From NCBI RefSeq assembly GCF_900496995.4, contig NC_044027.1:14470743-14534742 (forward strand): a stretch of 64,000 nt of DNA. The letters run 5' to 3'. The position numbers were made by a program, and so were the translations under genes. Positions 1-13,700 of this stretch are shown here, piece after piece; the stretch's first letter is position 1; the number at the start of each line of letters is the position of its first letter. The stretch is from Aquila chrysaetos chrysaetos. Taxonomy: Eukaryota > Chordata > Aves > Accipitriformes > Accipitridae. A model generated the notes under the pieces. The model was not told the origin of the DNA. It did no database searches and saw nothing but the letters and a program-made list of their open reading frames with translations.

Positions 1-1589
1 CAACCCCCTGCACCGCGCTGCCTGCATTTAGGAGCTGCCTATGTCAATGGCATCAGGCTTTGTCCCCAGAGGGGCGAGGAGGGCTGGAGCATCTCGACAG
101 ACTTGCTCAGAGCCTGTGAGCTCTCCTGCAAGCTGGGGGAAGCATTGCTGGTCCCCAGGCAGGCACCGCTGCCCTGCCTCAGTGGGTTTGCCAGCAATTC
201 TGCAGAGCCCCAGGTCATTGCACCGTCCCAGGGAAAGAGAAAATTGGAAAAAGCTGTTGGGTTTCAGCTGAGTAGGCGGCTCCCAGCGCTTTGTGCCAAC
301 GGCAAAGCAGGCTTCGCCTTCCGGAGGCACAGCCTCCCCGTCGGCAGCTCCACAGATGTGCGCGGGGGTCTGGGGCTGGCGACTCCACGGGGGTGGGCTT
401 TTTTGGTTTTGTGGAAAGGAAATGGTTTCCCCCTCGTCCCAGCCTGCCGTGCAGCCTAATGAGGTTGCAAGGTGGGATGTGCAGGGGGATGGACGCAGGG
501 TGGGCAACCTTGCTCCGGGCTTATGTTACCCCAGTCCTTCGCCTGTGGGACTGAGCCGCAGGGAGACGCACCCTCCACTTCCCCCTGCCAATACCGCAAT
601 AATGGGGGATGAGCCGGAGCGATGGAGGTTTTACCCTGTGGACAAAGCCCTCCGGTAACCAGACCACCCTTTCCTCACCCACTGCAAAGAGCCACCAGCC
701 AAGCATGGGGACACCACCAGCTCAGACGGGTGGCCTGGACGGAGAAGGCACCAGCCCTACTTGCCTAGAGGGGCTTAGCCCCGCTGGGGACTGTAGCAGT
801 AGATCTGAGGATGAATACAGCAATTGCTAAAGTGCTTCCTCCAGATAAACGTCCTCCGGTGTGCGACACCAAGGCTGAAAGTGTCCCAACTACACCTGTG
901 CCCACCTGAGACCCCACCGCTCCCAGGAGCATCCTCTCCCTTTCCCACTGGGTCTCACTGCAGCCGCACGTGGTACCCAGTGGCTGCGACGCCAGGACCC
1001 TCAGCTTCACCCCAGGCAACGCCTGCGCTGAGGGGGGGCTCACCCAGCATCCCGAGCTGGAGACCTGATGGGAGAACCAGGAGACAAGCACATCCTCTCT
1101 AGCTGGGGTTGAACGGGCCCGTCCATCCTGCCCCCAGCCCCAATTTTCTCTGCTCTACCCAGTGCGGCCCCCCGGTTGGGAACAGCTGCCTCCCCTCCTC
1201 CTCCTCCTCGGGCACGGCGGGCAGGGAGGGGGCACAGCCTGACCAACACCTCCCACCTCATCCAGGGAGCAAAGTCACCCTAAATACCCACCCTGTGCCC
1301 CCCACCCCTATTTCCAGGGCTGGTATCCCCCCCATTGGCCATGTCAGAAGGGGAGCACACAGCTACCCAGACCGCAGCAAGACACCGCACAGAGACCTGA
1401 CAAAAGCCGAGACATGCCAGGCCGGGGGGAAGACAGATCCACTGCGGATCAAATCATCCGCCATGAGAAACGCCACTTGGGGCAGGAGGAGGGGGCCAGG
1501 GGGGTCCTATTCCCATGGAAAGCACAGGGCTCTTTTTTCGGTTATACAAGATGAAACCACAGGGATATAAATGTCGCTGCCTCTTTGAG

Positions 1590-2015
1590 AGCATTAATGA
1601 AAATAAACCCATTTAATAGTTTGCAGATGCCGTTTCTGTAAACCTAAAAAAAGCAGGGAATAAATATTTCTTCACTAAATATCTATATGTATATATATAT
1701 TTGAAAACATTTGCTCCTAATCTTAGGGCCCCTCCTTCGCCGTGCTCTTGGCAGCTTATAGCAGCTTGTCAGTCAACGCTGAAGCCTCACTGAGACGAGA
1801 TACAAATTGCACCCATGGAGGGGTAGCAGGATGGAGGGATTATTGTAATCTAAGCTCCCTCTCACCCTTTCTATTTGTACATTTCAATTACTTGTAACAA
1901 GATCCACGGTGGTTTTTTTTTTTTCTTCTGCATGTCCGTGTTTTGGAAATTTTTGTAAGGTTTTTGTAAAAACAACTCTTGTGAAATAATGGAGGAATAA
2001 ATATTTTACTGAGTA
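1590..2015 (+). other. Possible 3' UTR end of an upstream plus-strand gene
   Basis: The GC-rich flank switches abruptly to AT-rich sequence with three AATAAA signals (1602-1607, 1659-1664, 1996-2001) and T-rich stretches. This is the usual look of a vertebrate 3' UTR end. The owner is unknown; PRRX2 is the positional candidate because it precedes PTGES in human. No coding exon is visible to support it. Confidence 0.2.
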
Positions 2016-5000
2016 GAGATGTGTCCACACACGTGACAGGGACGTGGCTCTTTCCTCGCTGGCCACTGCTGTTTCCCCATCTGCCCTGGACAAGCAGCAC
2101 AGGCAGGGGACCGACTGCCCTGGGCAAGGGGACAAGAGCCACAATCCGGCCACCTTCACCTTGCGTGATGGTGGCATCTCACAGCTTCTCCCTGAGAGCT
2201 GGATTTCATCCCAGGCTCCCAAACAGCAAGTGGTCCACATGCCCTGGGAGAGGGGCAGGAGTAAGGGGGGGAGCGTGTCGAGGCCCCGTGGAGCTGGGAT
2301 GGGGCAGAGGGACCGCAGTCCCACAGCAGAGCTGCTGGGATTCCCTCTGGCTTGGGGAGCCTCGAGCCAAAGCCTGGAGGTGGTGGAAACTCAAGGGGCA
2401 CAGAAAACACCCTAACAAAGGTCCCTGCATAACAGCTAATTGCAGGGCCTTGCCAGATCCATCTTAATTCATTCCAGGATAACGAGTGTGGGCTATTGAG
2501 GAAGGGGTGTCAGGGAAGAGGGCTCGATTTGCTTTTCCCCTTCAAAATCCCACCGGGAGTGGCAGATCTTATAGGGTCTGCCCTGGGCAGCTCACAAATT
2601 CCCCACGAAGCAGCATCTCACGTTAACGCTAGCCCCAGTTCACACCCACGGCCTTGGGAGCAGCTCCCACATTTCCCCCCAGCAACAATGGAATGGGCTC
2701 AGATGGGATGTGGCCAGGAGCAGGCAGCAGAGCCCCTTGCTGCTAGGTTATCAGGTCAAATCCAGCATTGTAAAAGGGGGTGGAAACCTGTAAACACTAA
2801 TTGATGCTCCACAGACATCAGGCATGAGCATCTGTTACAGATATCCCATCCTCCCGGGACAAGTGCTCATCAATGGTCCCAGCAGAGACCACCAGAAAGT
2901 TATCACACAGCCCGGGGAGCTGGAAACAGGCAACGCGGAGGTCTGGACCTGCTCAGAGAATTGGAGGCAGTGGAGAAATAAGGAGATTGTCTCCTACACC
3001 ATCACTGCAGGCATATCCAGGCACTCGGACAGATGCTGCTCTGTCAAGTGCACAGACTCAGTGAGGGCTGGGCAGCACAAGCACTGGGAGCCCAAATCAG
3101 CACCAAATCCAGCTCTTCCAGGCTCCATCCTGTGCACCAGGGAGGGCATTAACCCGGTGAGCTGCAGGCTGGGCACTGATGGGGCACACGGGCAGAGAGC
3201 CAGGCTGAGGGGGTGAGAAGACATGGGACCTGAAGGGCAGCCCAGCCTCGCTGGGGGTTTGGCAGAGCCTCGCGGTTGAGCAGACTTGCAAGGAGATGGG
3301 ATTGGTGCAGGATGCTGTGAGCAGGATGGCTCCTGGGGAGAGCCCCCGACCAGCCCACTGCACGGGAACTGGGGAGCACACACAGAGGGACCAGAGCAGC
3401 ACCTGGCTCCCTGGGGGGTTTCTCCTCCAGGTCTACAGAAATTGAGCTAAGAGGCAGCAAGGAGAAGGGTCAGATTCTGCACAGGCAACTAGCTAAAAGA
3501 TAAGAACCAAAAGAGTAGGAATAAACCATCAGCTCTTAGATTGCCGAGTGCTTCCCAGGAGCAAAAGCCCACAGGTGCACAGTAGGCACAGAGCACCCAA
3601 AAGCAAGCAGAAGCGGTGGTCAGGCAAAGGCAATAACCAGATAGTCTGGGGCAGCCAAAGCCAAAAAGAGCTTCAGGAGCTCATGGTGCTGAGCTATAAA
3701 GCAGCAGAGGTAATGCAATGCTGAGAGGTGTGAAGATGTGCCCAGGGGAAAGTGCCCAGCATGCACACAGACTGAAATCAAGTCAAGTGGCAGGAATTGC
3801 TAGGAAAGGATTAGAAAACAAGGCAGAAAGTGTCCTCATGGCAGTCGTAGAAACCCACAGCACAACTAAAGCCTGAAATCCATTGCCCCAAGGTATTGCG
3901 GAGATCAAAGGTATAAAGCGTATTCAGAGAGCGTTAGAAAGTTGATGGTGGGTGGGTCTCTGTCAGTGCAACATGGCAGCGATTCAACTGCCTGTGCAGA
4001 AAACTGCTGCCCTGCTGATTTCCAGGAGTGGGAAGAGCTGGGTGGAAAAGGGACACCCTGGGTTTGCCTTGTTTCTTTTACCTGCCTTAATCTGCTGAAT
4101 TCCAGCAGACTCCTCTCAAGCCAGCTCCCATGGTATTGCTTACAGGATGCCTGCGTCACCTCGTCCTCCCCAAGCCATCCCCAATCCCTCCTACACAGCC
4201 AGGGGAACCGCAGCTCTCTCCCACAAACCTGGAGGAGCTCAGCTCCACGAGAGCCCACAGGATCAGCTCCCTCCCAAAAGCAACCCCTGTGTCCCCCATC
4301 ACCAGTGGCCTTTGTGACACACGGACTCCATGGGACTGCAAGGTTGAGGAAGGACCCCTACGGCAACACATCCCAGCTTTCCCCAGAGGGGAATGAGGCT
4401 CATCCCATTTCATCCCAGCTGTTCGGTGCAGCACCCAGTAGAAGGGGAGCAAGTCCCTATGTTGGACCTGACCCCAAGCCCACTAACCGGGGGCTTTCGT
4501 GTCTTCCCACCCTGTTTTCAGTTCTAGGAGAGGAAAACCAGGGGGTGGCCACATAATGAAAGGCTTGAAAGGAGCATGAATCCTCCACAGTGCAGCCACA
4601 GAGCTCCTTGTGCCATCCCGGGGCAGTGGGCAACTCCACGGACAGACACAGAGATCTTATCTCAGCACCTGGAGCCCTGCTGGTGCCCAGAACCATGACT
4701 GGCCGTTGGGACTCAGGGCACCCCACAAACGATTTACAGATCTGATCTGTGGGATGTGCAGCCCACAGAGCCCACTCCAGCAGCCACAGTCCTACACACC
4801 AGCCACTTAATCATCACTATCATACTGCTTCACTGCTGCTTTGTAACCACTTATTTGTTCTTTCAATAATGACTTGCAGATCAGTAACATCATTTGTCCA
4901 ACCTCCTGCCTAGCCTCAGGCAGAGAATATCACCCAAGCAGCATCCTCATGTCCTCAGCATGTGGCCGATGCAGAGTATCCCTTTGGAGGGCATCCAGCC

Positions 5001-6379
5001 CCAAGTCAAAAGACCCTTGGAAGTGAAGAGCTTGCAGATCCCAGGGCAGATTCTTCCAGTGACTCATTACTGTTAACTGCTGGAAATATGTCACTTATTT
5101 CCTGTCTGAACTGTCCCAGCTTCAATTCAGCTTCTGCTAGAGCAGAAGGTCTCAACCCATGGTCTGCCAGCTCCCAGGAGCTGATGGACTACTTCTGAGG
5201 GGTCTGCAAACCAGGAGACAGACAAGCATGGAGAGCTGCAGCTCACCTGGCAGGGTCTGTGCTCCACAGGGGAGGGATGTGCCGGGGGGAATGCTGCCGA
5301 TGAAGAGGAGCTCAAAGGCGTTGTGCTACCTCTGCTACCTCTCTTCCTCTTCCAGCACAGGGGGATTTTTCCTCCTGGGAAGCAGTCTGTCATGGACACA
5401 TCCAACACCAGAACTGATTTCTGCAGGAGAGCTGGTCTCCGTCCATACACCACAACTTCAGGTAGGGGGGGAAGGTTGCAAGAACGTTATGTGCAAGTTG
5501 TATTTCCTTCCTTGAAGCAGTTGGTTTTCAACCAGCTGGCTCCCAAAGGGCAAGTCTCAGCTGATGGGAGGACCTCCTTGTACCCCCTTTCCTTGTTTCT
5601 GACTCCACAGCCTGACACTTTTGCATGGCTTTCTGACTGATGAAAACTTGAAGTTCACCCCTGCAAAATTTTAATGAGAACAATTTTGTATTGTCATCGG
5701 CATCGGCTGCCACGGCAGCGAGACAAAACAGAGCTCACATTTTCCAGCTCGTGTGGATGCCAGCCTGGTTATCCCCATCCAGAATGACTTACACAGACAT
5801 CTAGCGGTTACCGCATCCTCCTCTCCCGCTCCCCTTGCGCTGAGCCCTTCTCCCTCTGGTGGCAACGGGAAGGTCCGGAGACCCTCCAAGTCCTGCTGAC
5901 ACCACCTACGAGTTACAGAAACATACGTACAGGTGACAGCAACATGTCACCTCCCAGCAGCTGAGCCCCTCCTGTCCTGGGGGATGCGATGGTCACCCCA
6001 AACTCTGCGCGCCATTTGGAAGGAGCATCTCCTCCCTGCAGCTGCTATTTTGCTCGCCGCTGCTTCTTTGCAAACCCCAAAAGGAAGCAACCTAAGGCAG
6101 CAGAGAAGCTTTCGAGAAGCTGGATGGTAGTTATCTGCTGGGGGTGTAACGCTCTGTAACAATTTGGGAAGGAGGGAGGAAGCAAAGGTTCCCTTTGTAG
6201 TGGGTGTTACAAAGCCAAGGAAGAGTTATTGCATGCAGACGCGCAGCGAGGCACAGCATCGCGTCTGCCTGCTCGGGAGAGGCCGATGGGCACAGAAGCA
6301 GACACGAACCTCCTCCACAACCCACTCCCCAAGGAATGGCACCCAGCATCCATCCATCCATCCCTCCCCAAATACCTCA

Positions 6380-6640
6380 AGCCCACCCCCGGGGCCTCCC
6401 CACAGCTCCCTGGCCAGCCGGTCTCCGTGGGCGAGGGTCTCCGTGGCACCACGGCAGAGGGTGGCTGTGGGGACGGGGGGAGCAGGGCCCCCCCCGCAGC
6501 GGGTGCTCGCAGCCACACGAGGGTGCTGCAGCCCCGCGCAGGGGAGCGCAGCGCAGCGCAGCCCGTGGGAGCCCAGCGGGGTCGGGGGGGTGCGGAGCGG
6601 AGCCCCCCCATCGTGCTGCTCTGCTCCACATCCCTCCTTC
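6380..6640. promoter_or_regulatory. Orphan CpG-rich patch
   Basis: About 260 bp are very rich in G, C and CpG, including a short tandem run of GCGCA-type units near 6547-6562. No gene start is recognised beside it, and the nearest coding end, that of PTGES, is about 4 kb away. It could be a promoter of an unannotated transcript, an intergenic methylation-free island, or only local GC richness. Overlapping open frames on both strands reflect composition. Confidence 0.3.
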
Positions 6641-8000
6641 CCACATGGGGCCAGGGACAGCCCCCCCCCCGGCTCCCTCTTCCCTGCCTGGAGCTGGGGC
6701 TGGCACCTGCATGGCACCCACGTCCCGAATAGGGGACATCTCGCAGCTCAGCTCCAGAGCCGGGTAGGAAAAACCCAGCGGATAAAGTTTTCCTTTTGCC
6801 AGCTTCACCCTCGTGTATGCCAGAGAGGAGCAGGGAAAGACGGTTATCTTTTCCAGGGGACTACCCTCTAGGACGTCCATACCTGTAAAGCTGGCTCTTC
6901 TCGCTCTCCCTACAAGACACGGGAATCCCAGTTCCTCAAGAGGAATAAGGGGATTTGTCTGGCAAAACCCTACAGCAAGGGGTGGAAGAGCCCCACGTCT
7001 GCTAGAGGAGAGGAGAGATTTTGGGAACACAGAGAAGGCAGAGCGACCTGTGTCACAGGAGAGATGCCCAAGTGGGGGATCTTGGGCCCAGACCCCAGCA
7101 GGGGGAAGGCCTGGATGAACAGGAGAGACCTGGGAAGCGGCACAGGCAAGTAAGGAAGGGGTAAGTGGGATCCTGGGGATGAACTAGCTGGAAGCGTGTG
7201 GGAGGGGAAGTGGTTTGCGCTGGGTCTCCCCTTGCTTTTCCCCCACCTCCAGACACCCTGGGCTCAGCAGGGCAGAGGGAAGGCATGTACTGGCAGTGTG
7301 AATCATATTCAAATACTTAAGCACCAAACTCTGTTGTTCTGCAGTCCCAGGTGGGTTTCACAGTGTTACCATTTCAGTTTTGAGCCAGGTATGAAAACCA
7401 AATTGTTGGCACACACAACACGCACACACCAAAACCCAGAGACTGGCAGATGCAACCACTGTCCCCGCTCTCCTGGAGCTGCAGGAGACCCTGGGCACAT
7501 CCTTCCCCCACACGGTGCCGAAGCAGGAATCTGGGCGCTCTGGGCTTTAGGATATTATTTGGGAAAAGGTAGGGGATGCTTTAGCTCATCACTTGCCCTG
7601 CACGCAGCGAACACCACTGGCAGCGCCCAGGGAAGAGCCAGTGAATGCAGCGGCCTCGGTCCTGGGAGAGTCCTGATGGGGCTTGGGCTGACCAAGCAGC
7701 CGAGAGCCAGGCTCTGTCCTGCCTCCCACAAACCTCCGCAGCATTTCAAAATAAGCACAATGGTTGGGCCTCTCTGAAGTTTGCCCTGTGGGCTTTTTCT
7801 GTTTGTTTTTTTGGAGCCAGGAGAGTTCACGTTCCCAAGCTTTTCCCTGCAGCCAGTACAGCAGGGTTTATTTTTTTTTTAATAAAAAAGAAGAAAGCAG
7901 AGCTCTGCATGTAACCTCGGCTTCCCCGAGCAGGGCGTCAGCCCCAGGCACCAAACAGGCAGTTTAGAAGAGGCTGAAGGAGCTGGCAGCTCTGGGGGTT

Positions 8001-8016
8001 GGGGGGGGGGGGGGGG
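8001..8016 (+). repeat. Poly-G run of 16
   Basis: An uninterrupted run of 16 G follows a further GGGGGTT. Such runs can form G-quadruplexes and are prone to length error in sequencing. Confidence 0.9.
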
Positions 8017-9309
8017 TGTGTCTGCAGCCCTGTTTCTTCCTTTCCATGCCAAAATCTCAGTCCCAGCTACATCTCTAACCACAGCAACATGTATTGGAAA
8101 GAGTCCATTTTATAAAGATGCTGCCTTTCTTATTTGAAAGCAAAAAGCATGAGGGAAAGAAAAAATACCAAGTGGAGCCATTTTGTCCATCTCAACCAGC
8201 TAACGCAGACACCAATGAGGCAGCACCTCCCAAACACCTACAGTTTAAGAAAATAAGGGAAAACCATGGAAATGAGGTGTTTGCTTCCCAGCAACCTACC
8301 AGCAAAAAGAGGTGGTTGCTGAGCTTGAAAAATACAGGCAACTCCTTTGCAAGTCATAAGCACAGAAATGAGAGCAACCACATCTTACCTGAACTTCTCC
8401 AGCCCTCCAGGATTTAAGCACCAGCTTGGGTGCACAGGCAGGGTGTGAAGAAAGCTTGCTAGGACAAAGCACCTCATACCACTAGCCTGCTTTGGGGGAA
8501 GCTGGGATGGAGAAGGCTTGGGTGAGCACCAAACTTTGTAACAACTCACTACTCTAGGAAGGAAAACTGAACAGAACTGCTTTACAAGCCCCAGCTCTGC
8601 TGAATTTAAAGGATCAGCACAAATAATCCACACCTGGAACAGAGCTTCCTCTGCAGGGCAGGTGAGTCCAGAGGAAAGGGATGTCTCTTTAGGAGTCCCA
8701 GGGCACCCCAGGCTCTGCAGCAGGGTTTAGCAAAGCACTTTGCAGCTGGGGAGCTATCCTGCTGGGCCTGGACCCAGCTGCTACCCAGCTGCATCTGCTG
8801 CTCCCGAAGGAAGGATGTATCAGAGCACAATGATTTGTTTTTATTGGGAATATTTGCTTCCTGCCACCAGGATGCATGTGCAGCAGCAGAGAAACGTACA
8901 GGGGTTCGAGACCTTGTGCACCATGTGAGGCAGAAAAGGCTTGTTAAGAGGGGTATGTATTACCCAGACATCTGTTGAGGCTGCGTAAATGAGAAGTGGC
9001 CAAGAGCAAACTGCTGAACCTGCAGTCCTGCCCACCTTCCACACGTGGTGGGCCCTGCATCCCCCGCGGAAGAGCAGAGCACTTCAAACCTCACCAAACA
9101 GCTTAGCCGAAGGCCACATCTGCACTGGGGTCAGGAGTTACTGGTACAGAAGCTGCTACCCAAGCTGGGCAAGGGCTCAGAGCATCAGTCTGAGCCGGTG
9201 TTTCACCCCGTGCTTTGTGCACACAGGCGCTCAGTGAGGTCTCAGAGCATGTCTGAGGAAAGCAGGGTTAAGGGAACAGCTTTAGTGCTTAGGATAGGTG
9301 GAAGGGGGA

Positions 9310-9315
9310 TTTATT
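9310..9315 (-). terminator. PTGES: Candidate polyadenylation signal of PTGES
   Basis: TTTATT on the plus strand is AATAAA on the minus strand. It lies about 1.5 kb past the PTGES stop codon, which suits a long 3' UTR. I saw no earlier hexamer between this site and the stop. The site is inferred and no cleavage evidence is available. Confidence 0.35.
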
Positions 9316-10682
9316 TTCTGCTCTTTCTGGATTCCCCCTGTGATCGTAGTAAAACTCTGCATTGCTCTCAGAGGATGGAGGAGACACTGAACAGCAGAGG
9401 CTTCCTCCTGCCTTGTCCTCCATAGGGCTGCTCCATTGCACACTGCTGTTGCCTGGACCAGCCCTTGGCACTTCAGAACAGCCACGTGGCAGAAGACCTC
9501 ACGAGGGTTTGTCATCCTGTGATACCCTGGTCCCAGCCTTTCCTCTCCAACATGATGGCTTTCAGGCGACACCGCAGAGCAGCGGTATTCTCCTGGGGGG
9601 GGGGTGTTCAAAGCCACTCTGCTCATTTCCAGAGCTTTCTGCAAACACCAGCTAATCCAGGCTGCACATGGCTCGGCAGCAGTGGACAGCAGGAAACAGC
9701 TGAAAGAAAACACCCCCAAAGCGGTCACGGCACATTCCCCAAATAGCAACAGCCATTCTGCAGCCAGAGAAAGGCTACAAACAGAGGGGAAAAATTTCAG
9801 TCTGCTGCCCTGGGAGCGTTTTCAGGCATCAGCGGCATGTGAACACAGATACCGCCCCTGGGAGAAAGGTTTGTCTGCAAACTGCAAACCCCTTGTTTTG
9901 TGTGAGCATCTCAGTCTTTCCAGAAGTCCCAGAGCTTTGTGTCCGGCTCTCTACAGGGTCAGCGATTCCTGCCAGCTGCTCCAGGCGCATCCCTCTGCAT
10001 CTTGCCACCGCGAGACTGAGATGGAAAAGCCACAGCTGCTGCTGGCCGGGAGCTGCCAAACACCGGCCGTGGAACGTCCTTCCTGGGACAGGCAGGCTCC
10101 TGCCTGCAGTAAGGCTCCCTGGCAGAGAGCCGCGTCCCACGGCTGGGAGCACTGAATGCTTTGGTGGCTTCACAACATCACCCCTGAGATTTTGACTTCC
10201 ACGTTACACTGCCTGGCAGGCACCTGCCTCCTGTCCTGCTCATGGGAGAGGGAACCTAAGGGACCCCCCTCCCCACAGACCCACACGGCTGGGCAGGAGG
10301 AGGGCAGCTGTTTTATAACCCCCCTGCTGCTACCACCCACGTCTGCTGACCAAGAGACTTCGTGGGACCCTCATGGTTTTCCCTTCCTGATTCACAGGCT
10401 ATTTGTGACCAAGGGTCCTTCCCAGTTCTGAATGCAGTTGGGCCAGAAAATCTTCTTTCCTTCAATGATCCCCTTCCTCACGGGGTAGTCCAGGTGCTTT
10501 TCCCCTCCCACACTTAGGAGTGAGAGAAACCTGCCTCCACATCCCCTTCCCGCTCCATGGGGAGACATGCCCCTTCTCTCTGGTGACTTCCCTGCCCAAT
10601 TTCAATAGCGTGGGGACTTTATCAAGGCTGCACTGAGCATCCTTGGGGTGCAGGTGGCCTCCCTGGCAACATACCATGTGCC

Positions 10683-10722
10683 CACACACATACACACACA
10701 TGCACACTCACACTTGCACACG
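10683..10722 (+). repeat. Imperfect CA microsatellite
   Basis: A run of CA dinucleotides is interrupted by CATA, CATG and CTCA variants. It lies in the presumed PTGES 3' UTR, about 75 bp past the stop codon. Confidence 0.8.
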
Positions 10723-10795
10723 CATCACCCGGTCCAGCCAGGGAAACCAGCAGAGCGCAGGACGAGGGGATTTGGATGGTCGGTCTTGCTGGGCG

Positions 10796-13700
10796 TTACC
10801 AGTACGGGGTGGCAGCGAGGAGGATCTGCAGAGCCATGGAGAAGCAGGGCAGCTGTGCCACGCTGTAGGCCACAGAGCGCGTGGGTGCCTTCAGCTGCAG
10901 GAGGTAGGCGATGGTGTGGACGATGCGCCCCATGCAGAAGATGAAGAAGTGGATCCTGGCCACTGCGGGACTGGGGTCCAGCAAGGAGTAGATGGCTCCA
11001 AGGAAGAGGAAAGGAAAGATGTTCTCCATGTCGTTGCAGTGGGCCCTGAAAAGGGAGATAAGGATGCTCCTTCCCACCAGGCTTCCCTGCTGTCTCCCAT
11101 CCCTTCTAGCCAGAGTGCCCATCTGTGGGTGCTGCTGACCCTCTCTGTTGGATGGGGCAGACGCAGCCCCCAAAAGAGTCAGATCCCCCCTACAAACACA
11201 GACAGCGGGATTTCGCAGCCGGTGTCTCTCCCTTGGGTTGCTGCGCTCCTGAAGCTTGCCCTCCGTTACTGAGATGCCTTTGCTGCGACAGATGACAGCT
11301 CGAGGGTTACAGCCTTTAAATAAACAAAGCAAAACAAAGACCCCGCGAAGCTGCAAAAAGCTCAAAGCTGGTGTGGCGCCAGCACGGCATGGCCCCAGAT
11401 GTGGCCACATTACACAATAACGAGGCGGTTTCTAGACCGCGGTTTCTCCAGAGGAGAAACTCCCAGGATGGGAGGGTTTGTGGCTTCGCCCCTCTTTGCA
11501 AGTGCATCCAAACGGGACTGGGGAGGAGCACCCCAAGCACCCCCTGCACCTCCACGCTGTGCCAGCATCACCTGCTTAATTTCACCGTAGTCAGGCTGGA
11601 GGGACCACTGTGGCCATGTGATGACACATTGGCACTGATGGGCCAAACCCTGAGCTCCATCTGAACATGCGCCCGCCTGAGTGTCACATCACCTACCACC
11701 ACCCACACCGCTACCGAAACAGGATCCAATTATGCCGTGAGCATAGGCTGTGTCCCTCCTCTCCCAGGTACCATCCTTTGAAGGAGAGAAACTGGTCCCC
11801 AGAGCAGCAGGCTGTCCTTGCCCTCCCACTGCCTCTGCCTCTCCTTTTGTTCCCTTGCAATGAAAGACATGCTTTCTGCAGCACAGAGGCCTGTCCCTGT
11901 GCTTCGACGGGGGGGACTCTCAGGTCATGCTGTGGTCAGTTGGGATAGATCTGGGCTGGAGCGTGACCCAGGCACGAGGCTCAGTTGCTTTTTCCCTGTT
12001 ATCTCTGAAGGTTTGAGAGGCAGAGATGAAGCCTCGATAAGAACTGCCCTTGCTTCCCCATTCCTGTTCCCCAGGATATTTAAATGTTCACAAAGCCCAG
12101 AGAAAATTGTAAGGGATTTTTTCGCTGAAGCAAAAGCCAAGATGCCTGTGCTGCTCTTCTGCACAAGCTGAGAAGTGGCCAGGAAGTTTTAGGATGCTCA
12201 GCCGCAACTCATTAGTACAGACACAGGCTGGGATAGACCTGGCTGAAAACTGACTTAGGAAAAGAAAGAATGCTGTGTCTTAAGCCCCCTCTTCTGCCCC
12301 TGGAGTCAGGTCTATGGTGCCTCAGCAACTGCCCCACCAAACACTGATTTCTTCAGGCCAAGGTTTGCCAAAAACTTCTCCATCAGAAATTTTCAGCACC
12401 AAGTGCCCTGGTTTTTTGGAGGCTGACTGCCCCCAGGCAGGATCAGTCTCTGAGCCTGTCGTGGTTTAATCCCAGCCACCAACTAAGCACCACGCAGTCG
12501 CTCACGCAGCTGCTTACTCACTCCTCCCCAGTTTATATACTGGGCATGACGTCACATGGTATGGAATACCCCGTTGGTCAGTTTGGGTCAGCTGTCCTGG
12601 CTGTGTCCCCTCCCAACTTCTTGTGCCCCTCCAGCCTTCTTGCTGAAAAATCCTTGACTTAGTCTAAACATTACTTAGCAACAACTGAAAATATCAGTGT
12701 GTTATCAATATTCTTCTCATACTGAACCCAAAACACAGCACTATACCAGCTACTATAAAGAAAATTATCTCTATCCCAGCCAAAACCAGGACCAGAGCGA
12801 TGGAGCAGGAGCTGCAGGGAAGGGTTCTGGTCACCCAGCTTGCCCTGACCTAATCCCCCTCACTGGGATGCCTGGAGACAGGGACATGAGCAGAGGCTCT
12901 GGATCCAGCAGCTGGTTCCCATCACCACGTCACACAAAATGACCCGTGTGCTGAATGCCAACCCCCACCAGCATCTCTTGCTGCCCCCTCCCCACGCTAG
13001 AGCACAAGCCAGGCACCAGCTCAGCAGGGCCAGGGTACCTGCAGGTAAATACTGCACCTGAGCTGTTTCCAGCCCCAGCTTTGCTGAAGCATGAAGGGGA
13101 TGCACAGCCTGTTGTACCCAGAAAAGAGCTACCCTGAGGGCTTTCAGCACCCCATTATACCCGTAACAGGTAGGAGAGCAAGAGGCTTTCTTCTACCTGC
13201 TCTTTCCACTTCCATGGGGAGCAGTCCCTAGCTTAAGGGCCACATCCTCAAGCAAGGGGGGGATGAAAATGGCAAGGAGCCTGCTGGAAACCCTATTTCA
13301 GCTGCTCTCTGGGTGTGATTTTGGGACAGCATGGAGGAATTGGCCTAGAAAATACACTAAAATGAGTCCTGCTGTTGTAGCAGCAATGCCAGGAGGAGTT
13401 GGTGGGGATGAGCTGATCAGAGCGTGGACACAGAGGATACATATTCCCTGCCAAACCCGGGAGCATGGAGGCGAGCTGCGGGAAGCCTTCTGCTCCTCCT
13501 GGCCAGACAGTCCCTGGGCAGAGCCAGCCCCTTCCCAGACACGAGGACAGGCTCGCCTGCTCACAGCCCCTTCCCTTCCTAGTCCAGGGCCCTGCTTGCC
13601 TTCCCAAGCCAGCATCGCCTCTGCGGGTAACGCCACAAAATCCTCCCGCAGCCCAGCTAGGATGGCGGTGATGAGCATGGTTTGCTTTGGTGTTGGCCGT

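Larger units (their letters stand above)
1..9300. other. Intergenic region with no supported coding exon
   Basis: No exon here matches a protein family I recognise. By human synteny PRRX2 should lie to the left of PTGES, but I see no homeobox or OAR-domain exon. AT-rich sequence at about 1590-2015 carries AATAAA hexamers at 1602, 1659 and 1996 and looks like the end of a plus-strand 3' UTR, possibly of an upstream gene such as PRRX2; that assignment is a guess. Long open frames around 6.2-6.9 kb come from GC-rich composition, not from a gene. Confidence 0.5.

Noticed and set aside
6164-7030. Several 145-235 codon open frames on both strands
   Set aside because: They overlap each other in a GC-rich patch, are Pro/Gly/Ser-rich, and show no domain.
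1-9300. PRRX2 coding exon expected by synteny
   Set aside because: No homeobox or OAR-like coding sequence is visible; only a possible 3' UTR end.
11046-11410. Upstream part of the open frame containing PTGES exon 3
   Set aside because: It is intronic read-through; the exon begins at the AG before 11045, which joins in phase to exon 2.
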